A stretch of DNA of 64,000 nucleotides from Mesorhizobium sp. WSM4306 (GTDB taxonomy: Bacteria; Pseudomonadota; Alphaproteobacteria; Rhizobiales; Rhizobiaceae): NCBI RefSeq assembly GCF_007003975.1, contig NZ_VFTC01000001.1, positions 643,021-707,020 of the forward strand. The letters run 5' to 3'. The first letter of the stretch is position 1. Each line of letters starts with the position of its first letter. Both the position numbers and the translations under genes were made by a program. This document shows positions 12,048 through 18,935 of this stretch, piece by piece. The notes beneath the pieces are model-generated. The model made no database searches. It was not told where the DNA came from and was given only the letters and a program-made list of their open reading frames with translations.

Positions 12048-12436
12048 TGCACGATGGCTCCGGTCACGACGGGATCCTTTCCGGCTGGTCCTTTGCCGGA
12101 ATTGTCGGCCATGCCGCCGAGCCGCTGCGACGACAGGTCCTCGATGTTGAGCGGTTTTGCCGGCAGGTCGTCGATCCCCACGATCTGCCGCGCATTGACC
12201 GGCTCGAGTGCGAGCTGCGATTTGTATGTTTCAGCCAGCTTCTGCAGGCGCGACGGCTGGGTCAGCAGGCTCCAATCGGCCTTGAGCAGGTCGATCGTGT
12301 CCTCCTCATAGCGGATCTGCGCCTCGATCTTTTGCACCGAGGCCAGTTGTTCCTCAGCCTCGCGCTTGGCCTTGTAGGTGAAGGCCGCGGCCGAGACCAT
12401 GACGGCGATCAGGACTATGTCGCTGGTTCGAAACAA
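12044..12436 (-). CDS. ftsL: Cell division protein FtsL
   Basis: FtsL is a small bitopic divisome protein that links FtsQ/FtsB to FtsW-FtsI. From the TTG at 12436 it is 130 residues: a short cytoplasmic start FRTSD, a membrane helix (IVLIAVMVSAAAF), then a long charged heptad-rich segment typical of its periplasmic coiled coil. The TTG was chosen because AGAGAGG lies 7 nt upstream and it follows the rsmH stop by 4 nt; the longer open frame starting at 12553 would overlap rsmH by about 110 nt and add a basic stretch unlike FtsL. Assignment rests on position and topology, since FtsL sequence is poorly conserved. Confidence 0.88.
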   Translation of the reverse strand: MFRTSDIVLIAVMVSAAAFTYKAKREAEEQLASVQKIEAQIRYEEDTIDLLKADWSLLTQPSRLQKLAETYKSQLALEPVNARQIVGIDDLPAKPLNIEDLSSQRLGGMADNSGKGPAGKDPVVTGAIVQ

Positions 12437-12440
12437 TTGT

Positions 12441-13472
12441 TCACCTCTCTCGCGGCGCCTGGGTGCCGGGAAGCTTTGCCCCAGGAAGTTTGGGAAGGCC
12501 GAAGATGGAAAGATCGCCGGCGCGCGCCGGCGCCTCGGTACGGATTGCAGCACGCAGCCTGGCTGAGCGCGCCCGCGGATTGGCTGCTATTTCGGCGTCG
12601 CCGGGCGTCACACCGCCACCGGCCTTGCGGAAGGTCGCGCTGCGCGCATGCGCCTCGGGCATATGGCGCGAGCCGGTCACCGCGTCGGCGCGGTCGGCGA
12701 TAAAGCGCTTGACGATGCGGTCTTCCAGCGAATGGAACGTCACCACGGCAAGCCGCCCGCCGGGTTTCAGCACGCGCTCAGACGCCACCAACGCCTTGGC
12801 CAGCTCGCCCAGCTCGTCATTGACGAAGATGCGCAGCGCCTGGAAGACGCGGGTGGCCGGATGGATCTTGTCCTTCGGCGCGCGGCCGATATGCGTCTCG
12901 ATGGCGTCGGCAAGGTCGAGCGTGCGCTCGAACGGGCGTTTTTCGCGGCGGCTCTCGATCATGCGGGCAATGCGCCCGGCGTTGCGCTCTTCGCCAAGGA
13001 AGCCGAAGATGCGGGCGAGATCGCCCGTCTTGAAGCTGTTGACGACATCGGCGGCGCTCAAGCCGGCCTGCGCCATGCGCATGTCGAGCGGCCCGTCGGC
13101 GCGGAACGAAAAGCCGCGCTCGGCCTGGTCGACCTGCATGGAGGAAATGCCGATGTCGAGCACAACGCCGTCGGCGCTTTCGACCTGCTCGTCCAGCGTC
13201 GAGAACGGCGCTTGCACCAGCCTCAGCCTGCCTCCGGATTGCTGCTCCAGGCTGCGTCCCGCGGCGATGGCGTCCGGATCGCGATCGATCGCCACCACCG
13301 AGGCGCCGCTCGCCAGGATCGCCTTGGTGTAGCCGCCAGCGCCGAAGGTACCGTCGACGATCACATCGCCGGCTTTGGGCGAGAGCGCTTCCAGCACTTC
13401 GGCAAGGAGGACCGGAATGTGACGGACCGATCCGCCAACGGCGCTGATGTCATCGCCTTGATCCGCCATCAT
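12441..13472 (-). CDS. rsmH: 16S rRNA (cytosine1402-N4)-methyltransferase
   Basis: RsmH (MraW) methylates N4 of C1402 in 16S rRNA using SAM. The 343-residue protein starts with a short leader and then [14 protein letters not shown], the SAM-binding motif [23 protein letters not shown], and the C-terminal [13 protein letters not shown]. The start ATG at 13472 overlaps the mraZ TGA. The open frame extends far upstream through mraZ but only the portion from 13472 matches the family and its usual length. Confidence 0.96.
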   Translation of the reverse strand: MMADQGDDISAVGGSVRHIPVLLAEVLEALSPKAGDVIVDGTFGAGGYTKAILASGASVVAIDRDPDAIAAGRSLEQQSGGRLRLVQAPFSTLDEQVESADGVVLDIGISSMQVDQAERGFSFRADGPLDMRMAQAGLSAADVVNSFKTGDLARIFGFLGEERNAGRIARMIESRREKRPFERTLDLADAIETHIGRAPKDKIHPATRVFQALRIFVNDELGELAKALVASERVLKPGGRLAVVTFHSLEDRIVKRFIADRADAVTGSRHMPEAHARSATFRKAGGGVTPGDAEIAANPRARSARLRAAIRTEAPARAGDLSIFGLPKLPGAKLPGTQAPRER

Positions 13473-13942
13473 TCCGGCCGCTCCCCAGCCTTGGCCTCGT
13501 GAGCCTTCGTCCCCTGCCGAAGCTGCAAAAGCCGGGCGCGTGCCTGCGCCCCATAGGCGGCAAGCCGCCCGGGTTCCCAAACTTGAAAGAAATTGCCGCG
13601 ACCGACAAAAGCCACTTCGCTCGAGATGCCCGTATGCTCGCGGATGAAATCGCTCATCGTGATGCGGCCGTCCTGATCGAGCTTCAGGAACGTCCCGTCG
13701 CCATGGCAGAAGAACGACATGTCGTCCGCCGTCTGCAGGAAAGGGTCTTCCAGCGCGATGCGCTGTTCGTAGCGGTCGAGCAGGTCGAGCCCGCCGACAT
13801 CCATCGCCGGCACGTCCAGGCCACGCAACGCGTAGAGGTCCACATAGCCGCGTTTCTGCACGACCGCGCGGAAATGCGCCGGAACGGAAACCCGCCCCTT
13901 CGCATCGATCCTGTTCACCGCGCTTGACAGAAACCGGTCCAT
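13469..13942 (-). CDS. mraZ: Transcriptional regulator MraZ
   Basis: MraZ is a ring-forming DNA-binding protein with two SpoVT/AbrB-like domains that represses the dcw promoter in E. coli. The 157-residue protein shows the first domain in [16 protein letters not shown] (about 10-25) and the second in [16 protein letters not shown] (about 87-102). It is the first gene of the dcw cluster here. A set of TGGGN repeats lies about 180 nt upstream on a candidate promoter, consistent with autoregulation. Slightly longer at the C terminus than E. coli MraZ. Confidence 0.95.
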   Translation of the reverse strand: MDRFLSSAVNRIDAKGRVSVPAHFRAVVQKRGYVDLYALRGLDVPAMDVGGLDLLDRYEQRIALEDPFLQTADDMSFFCHGDGTFLKLDQDGRITMSDFIREHTGISSEVAFVGRGNFFQVWEPGRLAAYGAQARARLLQLRQGTKAHEAKAGERPE

Positions 13943-14124
13943 GACACGCTACAGCCGCTTCCGCCGCCGCACCCCTCTCCATGTTTTCGTCCGCGCCACT
14001 GCGCGTCCCCTGCCGAAAATCTGCTTCGGTCCCAACGGCAAAACCCGGCAAACGCACAGCCGCCGCGGCTGCCCGATTGGCGTACGCTTTACCCTGACGC
14101 GGAACGAAGGCTTTGGTATCGAAA

Positions 14125-14159
14125 TGGGATATCATGGGGCACTATGGGCGTCAACGGGA
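14125..14159 (-). promoter_or_regulatory. Candidate dcw promoter with MraZ-box repeats
   Basis: On the plus strand TGGGA, TGGGG, TGGGC and CGGGA occur at 14125, 14135, 14145 and 14155, each separated by 5 nt, so the period is exactly 10 bp. This matches the TGGGN-N5 repeat bound by MraZ in E. coli. On the minus strand TTGACG (14149-14154), a 17-nt spacer and TATCCC (14126-14131) form a possible sigma-70 promoter under the repeats; the -10 is weak. Transcription would start near 14119, leaving a leader of about 177 nt. The repeats read opposite to mraZ. The rest of 13943-14345 shows no gene or other clear signal. Confidence 0.6.
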
Positions 14160-14345
14160 TCAGGCTTCACAAACGCGCGCGCCACAACCGGTGAGAGCAG
14201 CTCTGGCGACGCTCCCGTCTTTATCCCTCATTAAGCCTAACGAACCGTTTAGAGCGGCTTGGCCCAACCGGAAGCGGCTTGCCGCGCATCGCTGCCGCGC
14301 ATAGCGTCAGCCGTCTTTCCGCCCAGCAACAAGGTTAGAAAATCC

Positions 14346-15461
14346 ATGTCCGAAACAGCCAGGTCACGCGCGGCCTCCCTCGCCCATCTGCGTCGCGACG
14401 GGCTTGCCAAAGGCGACCCCATCCCTCTGCCGCTGACCATGGCTGCCATTTTCCACAATCCAGGCGATGGCGCCGGCTACAGTCAGTATGGTCGCTACAG
14501 CAACCCCACCTGGGATGCGGTCGAGCATATGCTGGCGCATCTGGAGGACGCTCCAAGTGTCGGCTTCCCCTCGGGAATGGCGGCGATCTCGGCGGTGTTT
14601 TTCGGCCTGTTGAAATCGGGCGATCGTGTCCTGCTGCCCTCGGACGGCTATCATGCCACGCGCGCGCTGGCCGAGCGTTTCCTGAAGCCATTCGGCATCA
14701 CCTACGATCTCAGACCGACATCGACCTTTCTCGACGGCGGCTTCGACGGCTATCGGCTCGTCTACATCGAAACGCCGTCAAACCCGCGACTGGACATCTG
14801 TGACATCACAGCCGTCGCCGACGCTGCCCACCGCGCGGGAGCAACGGTCGTCGTCGACAACACGACGATGACGCCATTCGGCCAGCGCCCGCTGGATCTC
14901 GGCGCCGACATTGTCGTTGCCGCCGACACCAAGGCGGCCAACGGTCATTCCGACGTGTTGTTCGGCCACGTCGCGAGCCGTAACCCAGACATCATTGCCG
15001 CCGTCACCGGCTGGCGCGAGATGGCGGGCGGCATTCCTGGCCCGTTCGAGGCATGGCTGGTGCATCGCGGCCTGGAGACATTGGACGTGCGCTTCGACCG
15101 CATGTGCACTTCGGCGGAGGTGATCGCCCAGCGACTGAAGAACCATCGAGCGGTGAGCGGCCTGCGCTATCCCGGGCTGGAAGGCGACCCGTCGCACAAC
15201 CTCGCCCGCGCCCAGTTGGAGCGCTTCGGTTTTCTCGTCTCCTTCGAACTCGCCTCCGCTGACAAGGCCGAAGATTTCATCAACAACTGCACGCTGATGC
15301 AGGCGGCGACATCCTTCGGCGGCGTCCACAGCTCGGCCGAGCGGCGCGCCAAGCGCGGCGACGCCGTTCCGCCGGGCTTCGTGCGCCTTTCGGTGGGTTG
15401 CGAACCGGTGGAAGAACTCTGGCAGGCGATCGAGGCATCGCTGGACAAGATCGGTGCTTGA
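14346..15461 (+). CDS. PLP-dependent trans-sulfuration enzyme, cystathionine gamma-lyase-like
   Basis: A Cys/Met-metabolism PLP enzyme of 371 residues; such enzymes make or break C-S bonds in cysteine, cystathionine or methionine. Seen: YSQYGRYSNPTWDAVE near residue 45, FPSGMAAISAV (PLP phosphate region), YIETPSNPRLDICD, VVDNTTMTP, and the Schiff-base lysine in AADTKAANGHSD. The usual tyrosine or threonine pattern around the lysine (TKY) is altered to TKA. The start ATG 14346 is the first with family-like sequence after it; 29 codons upstream are open but unlike the family. It is divergent from mraZ and convergent with rnpB. Exact substrate cannot be told. Confidence 0.85.
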   Translation: MSETARSRAASLAHLRRDGLAKGDPIPLPLTMAAIFHNPGDGAGYSQYGRYSNPTWDAVEHMLAHLEDAPSVGFPSGMAAISAVFFGLLKSGDRVLLPSDGYHATRALAERFLKPFGITYDLRPTSTFLDGGFDGYRLVYIETPSNPRLDICDITAVADAAHRAGATVVVDNTTMTPFGQRPLDLGADIVVAADTKAANGHSDVLFGHVASRNPDIIAAVTGWREMAGGIPGPFEAWLVHRGLETLDVRFDRMCTSAEVIAQRLKNHRAVSGLRYPGLEGDPSHNLARAQLERFGFLVSFELASADKAEDFINNCTLMQAATSFGGVHSSAERRAKRGDAVPPGFVRLSVGCEPVEELWQAIEASLDKIGA

Positions 15462-15525
15462 ATCAACAGGCGCGCCCGAGGGCGCAACCTGCTGATCTCA
15501 ATGGATCTTCCATATCACGGAGAAT

Positions 15526-15923
15526 TGCCAGCTGGCCTGTAAGCCGGGTTTTGTATGGCCCTCGCCCCTTGCAGAGCGAGAACGTGGCGGCCATTCATCT
15601 TGGGCACATGTTGCCATGCACCTCACGCAACCTACCCGGACGGTGGGCCGGAAACAGCCCTCGAAGGTTTCCCCTCGCACCGTCCCTATTCGGTCTTGCT
15701 CCCGGTGGGGTTTACCGTGCCGCTCCTGTTGCCAGTCGCGCGGTGGGCTCTTACCCCACCCTTTCACCCTTACCCCGATAAATCGTGGCGGTTTGCTTTC
15801 TGTGGCACTTTCCCTGGGGTCGCCCCCGCCGGCCATTAACCGGCACCGTGTCTCCATGGAGCCCGGACTTTCCTCACCCGCAGCCTTTCGGCTTTGCGGG
15901 TGCGGCCGCCCGGCCAGCTGGCA
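15526..15923 (-). ncRNA. rnpB: RNase P RNA, bacterial class A
   Basis: RNase P RNA is the catalytic subunit that removes 5' leaders from pre-tRNAs. Read on the minus strand the segment holds the universally conserved blocks GAGGAAAGTCCGGGCTCC (near 15878), ACAGAAAGCAAACCGCC (near 15795), and AGGGTGAAAGGGTGGGGTAAGA followed by CCCACCGGGAGCAAGACCGA. The two ends pair perfectly: GCCAGCTGGCC at the 5' end with GGCCAGCTGGC at the 3' end form helix P1. About 398 nt, a normal size for Alphaproteobacteria. Ends are set from P1 and are good to a few bases. Open frames on either strand here are artefacts of the RNA gene. Confidence 0.96.
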
Positions 15924-15928
15924 GAGCG

Positions 15929-15957
15929 TATAAAGGGGTTCACGCTCCAAAACGCAA
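15929..15957 (-). promoter_or_regulatory. Candidate rnpB promoter
   Basis: On the minus strand TTGCGT (15952-15957), a 17-nt spacer and TTTATA (15929-15934) lie just in front of the P1 helix, which would place the transcript start near 15922, exactly where the folded RNA should begin. Confidence 0.5.
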
Positions 15958-15971
15958 ACGAAAAAGCAGAC

Positions 15972-16676
15972 TTATGCGGGAGACCCAAGGGCTGCCATCT
16001 GCACCTTGACCTTGCCGCAATAGGCGGCCGACACCGGGTTCATCCGCGTCGCGGCATGGCCGGCATTGTATTTCAGGATCGTGCCGCAGGTCGTACCGCC
16101 GCCGAGGTTGCGCGCCATGGCAAGATACTTCATGCCGTATTTGATGTTGGTGTCGGGATCGAACAGGCCCTTGGCCGAGCCGCTATAGCCCATCATCCGC
16201 GCCGTCGCTGGCTTGATCTGCATCAGGCCGATCTCACCGGCGCTACCGACGATGTTGGGGCGATAATTGCTCTCGATCTTGATGACCGCCTTGGCCAGCG
16301 ACACGGGCACGCCTTCAGCAGCGGCATAGCGGGCGATGATTGCTGAATACTGGCCGCCGAGGGCTGCCGCCGCCGTCGACGCTGCAGCGGTGCTCGGACC
16401 GATCGACGCGGTCGTCGTCAGGTCGATGCTCTTCCTGCCGCGCTTCAAATGCCTCTTGGCCGTCGCTTTTCTGACCTTCACCACGGCTGCCTTCTGCACT
16501 TTGGCAGTGGCTGTCCTCTTGGCTTTTGGGCTCGCTTTCGTCATGGCGGTTTTGGCGGGGGTGGCGATGAAGCCCTGGTCTGCCCTCTGGCTCAGTGGTG
16601 CGGCATCGGCCGCGCTGAAGACAAAAGTCATCACGCCGGCAGCAATAGCTGCCGTTACAACGGTCAATTTCTGCAT
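15972..16676 (-). CDS. Secreted lytic transglycosylase (SLT domain)
   Basis: Soluble-lytic-transglycosylase-type enzyme that cleaves the MurNAc-GlcNAc bond of peptidoglycan in the periplasm. The 234-residue protein has an N-terminal signal peptide ending near ADA (about residue 25), a lysine/alanine-rich linker (40-85) that may bind DNA-like or anionic wall polymers, then the SLT domain: catalytic Glu in IKIESNYRP (E135), GEIGLMQIKPATA (148-159) and LKYNAG. The start ATG 16676 gives the signal peptide directly; 15 upstream codons are open but not signal-like. Ends 49 nt from the rnpB promoter. Confidence 0.88.
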   Translation of the reverse strand: MQKLTVVTAAIAAGVMTFVFSAADAAPLSQRADQGFIATPAKTAMTKASPKAKRTATAKVQKAAVVKVRKATAKRHLKRGRKSIDLTTTASIGPSTAAASTAAAALGGQYSAIIARYAAAEGVPVSLAKAVIKIESNYRPNIVGSAGEIGLMQIKPATARMMGYSGSAKGLFDPDTNIKYGMKYLAMARNLGGGTTCGTILKYNAGHAATRMNPVSAAYCGKVKVQMAALGSPA

Positions 16677-16861
16677 GTGGTCCTGTTCTGTCTGGGCCGC
16701 GCGAAGATCTTCACGCAGCAACGCCTAATCAATATCGGGACTTCCGGGGGGATGAAGGCCTGATAACTTGCACGAACTGCCTTTGATGGCCGAATTGGTG
16801 TCGAACAAGGCGAGGCAATTCACTTTCAGTGACAGGCTGTAACTCGAATATCAGGAAAAGG

Positions 16862-17629
16862 TTATTTAGACGCAACTGACCTAAGGGAAGTCAGCAGGCT
16901 TTGCAGCGTGCGGATCGTCGAGCCGTCGGCGACGCCATCCACCAGGCGTGGCCGGAAATGCCGCTGAAACGCTTCGACGACGATTTCGGTCTGGCGGTCG
17001 AAGACGCCGGATATCTCGACGCCATAGCCATAGAGCGCCAGCATCGACTGCAGTGCCTCGACCTCGGCGCCGGTATCGCCAGCTTTCAGCACCGCGCCGC
17101 GCCGGATCGGCGCCGCAGGAACGAGATGGCCGACCCCCGCCGCAAACAGCACCTTCCACGGGAATTTCTCGCCCGGGTCGATCTTGCGCCCCGGAGCGAT
17201 GTCGGAATGGGCAAGCACGCGTTGAGCCGCTATGGAGTGCCGCCCGATTATCCCCTTGCAGAGGCCAATCAGCGCCTCGATCTGCCTCTTCGGAAAGGCC
17301 GAATAACCGAACGTATGGCCGGGATTGACGATTTCGATGCCGACCGAGCAAGAATTAATGTCGGTGCGCCCGAACCACGAACTCCTGCCGGCATGCCAGG
17401 CGCGGTCGCTCTCGCGCACCATCTGGACGATGCGGCCGTCTTCGTGGACGAGATAGTGTGAGGAAACTTCGCTGGCGGGGTCGCACAGCCAGGCTTCGGC
17501 CGAGGCACCCGTCGCCATGCCGGTATAGTGCAGCACGATCATGTCGGGCCTGAGCGTCTCGCGCCGCGGGCCGAAATTCGGCGATACCCTGACCTCGGCA
17601 CTCGGCTCGTCGGGCAGGAAGCCGCTCAT
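16862..17629 (-). CDS. N-acetylmuramoyl-L-alanine amidase with peptidoglycan-binding domain
   Basis: Amidase_2 family zinc enzyme that cuts between MurNAc and L-alanine, AmpD/AmiD type. In 255 residues: zinc ligands in VLHYTG (H34) and LAHSDIAPGRKIDPG (H141, D151), the glutamate of VGIEIVNPG (E99), and a C-terminal PG_binding_1-like repeat at about 180-245. No signal peptide is visible, so a cytoplasmic muropeptide-recycling role as for AmpD is possible; the binding domain is more usual in AmiD-type enzymes. The start overlaps the stop of the TerB-DnaJ gene by 4 nt, so the two are co-translated. Confidence 0.9.
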   Translation of the reverse strand: MSGFLPDEPSAEVRVSPNFGPRRETLRPDMIVLHYTGMATGASAEAWLCDPASEVSSHYLVHEDGRIVQMVRESDRAWHAGRSSWFGRTDINSCSVGIEIVNPGHTFGYSAFPKRQIEALIGLCKGIIGRHSIAAQRVLAHSDIAPGRKIDPGEKFPWKVLFAAGVGHLVPAAPIRRGAVLKAGDTGAEVEALQSMLALYGYGVEISGVFDRQTEIVVEAFQRHFRPRLVDGVADGSTIRTLQSLLTSLRSVASK

Positions 17630-18345
17630 GCGTGCCTGAGGCCCCGCTCGATCATCTCATAGGCCGCGTTGATCGCCGCGACCCTGGTCGTGGCGATCTT
17701 GATGAATTCCTGCGGCAGGCCGCGCGCGATCAGCCGGTCCGGATGATTGTCGGAGACCAGCTTGCGATACCGCTTCCTGACCTCCTCGAACGGCTTGCCG
17801 CGCTCGATGCCCAGCACGACGTAGGGATCGCCGGCGCCAAGATTGACGTGCCTGGCCATGATCGCCTCGTAGTGCACCTCGTCGATGCGGAAAATCTCGG
17901 CAATGCGGTGCAGGAAAATGCCTTCGCGTTCATGCACCAGCCCATCGGCCTTGGCGATATGGAACAGGCCGTCGAGTATGTCTTCCAGCATGACGCAGTT
18001 CGAATGGCCCGAGCCGCACATCTGTGCCATGCGCTCGGCATAGGTCTCGAACCCGGCAACGTCGCGCTTGGCCAGATCGTAGAGCCGCGCCACATTGCGG
18101 GTCTGCTCTCTCGGCACCTCGAATATTTGCTGGAAGGCCCGCACCTCGTCCTGGGTGACGATACCGTCGGCCTTGGCCATCTTGGCCGACAGCGCAATCA
18201 TCGCCACCGAGAAGGCAACGCGCCGGCGCAGATCCGCATCGCCGGAAAAAACAGTTCGCACGGCCTCGACCACTTCGGCGACGCCCGAGTTGGCTGAAGA
18301 GGAAACGCGGTTGATGAACTCGCCAAGGCGATCCCAAATCGACAT
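17626..18345 (-). CDS. TerB-DnaJ co-chaperone, DjlA-like
   Basis: A 239-residue protein with an N-terminal TerB domain (about 40-165; motif AKADGIVTQDEVRAF, repeated as AKADGLVHEREGIFL) and a C-terminal J domain with the HPD motif at 201-203 (SDNHPDRL) that stimulates DnaK ATPase. Unlike E. coli DjlA there is no N-terminal membrane anchor. Overlaps the downstream amidase gene (ATGA), suggesting a functional link to wall or envelope maintenance, which is inference. Confidence 0.88.
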   Translation of the reverse strand: MSIWDRLGEFINRVSSSANSGVAEVVEAVRTVFSGDADLRRRVAFSVAMIALSAKMAKADGIVTQDEVRAFQQIFEVPREQTRNVARLYDLAKRDVAGFETYAERMAQMCGSGHSNCVMLEDILDGLFHIAKADGLVHEREGIFLHRIAEIFRIDEVHYEAIMARHVNLGAGDPYVVLGIERGKPFEEVRKRYRKLVSDNHPDRLIARGLPQEFIKIATTRVAAINAAYEMIERGLRHA

Positions 18346-18500
18346 GAGCGCTTATTAGGGCCGCCGGCCACCGCTATCAAGCGAAGACAGTGCCGCAGGG
18401 GTGGATCGATTTACGCAAACAACCGATGCGCCAGATCCCAAATCGATGGAATTAGCCGATTCAAGGCCCATTAAGCCACCAGCCGACCCTAAATGCAGGA

Positions 18501-18521
18501 AGGCCGGCGCAAAGCCGGCCT
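18501..18521 (-). terminator. Hairpin downstream of the small lipoprotein gene
   Basis: AGGCCGGC and GCCGGCCT form a perfect 8-bp stem with a 5-nt loop, 36 nt beyond the lipoprotein stop on the minus strand. No T-run follows, so it is only a possible terminator or 3' stabiliser. Confidence 0.4.
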
Positions 18522-18556
18522 ACTCTCTCGTCACATCAAAGTGACCGAGGCTGCTG

Positions 18557-18760
18557 CTACTGCGCGGGGGCGGCAGGAGCAGGCGTTGCCGGAGCCGGTT
18601 CAGCAGGCTTCGGGGTATCGGGGTTTGCCGGCTGCATCGGCTGGTCGGCGGCCGGCGGATTGGTGCTCTGGGTGGTGGTGTTGTCCGTACCGCTGTCGCT
18701 GCAGGCGGCAACGCCGAACAGGGCCAGGGCAGAAACGGACGCAAGAATGAGCTTTTTCAT
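18557..18760 (-). CDS. Small proline/alanine-rich lipoprotein
   Basis: A 67-residue protein with a signal peptide (MKKLILASVSALALF) and lipobox GVAAC, lipidated Cys at about residue 20. The mature part is a low-complexity Asp/Thr/Pro/Ala tail (PADQPMQPANPDTPKPAEPA) with no fold. Preceded by AGGAGAG-like sequence 6-8 nt upstream of the ATG. Function unknown; such proteins are common outer-membrane-anchored spacers in rhizobia. Divergent from the 5-oxoprolinase gene. Confidence 0.8.
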   Translation of the reverse strand: MKKLILASVSALALFGVAACSDSGTDNTTTQSTNPPAADQPMQPANPDTPKPAEPAPATPAPAAPAQ

Positions 18761-18935
18761 ACCATCTCTCCTTCACTACACGCTCACATTGCAGTGAACG
18801 CTCGAAGAGGAAATGCATCAGACGGCCATGAGTTTCGTAACGTTGCGTTTCCTGATGTAACATCCCCGTAGCCGATTGCAGGCCGCGCGATGGCGAACTA
18901 ACAGTTTGAAACCAAAAGAAATGCCGGAGCTCTGC

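Noticed and set aside
12437..12553. N-terminal extension of ftsL
   Set aside because: It lies inside rsmH, is basic and disordered, and the TTG at 12436 has a well-placed Shine-Dalgarno.
15498..15950. Several short open frames on both strands in the RNase P region
   Set aside because: The segment is a structured RNA with conserved RNase P blocks and end pairing; the frames are incidental.
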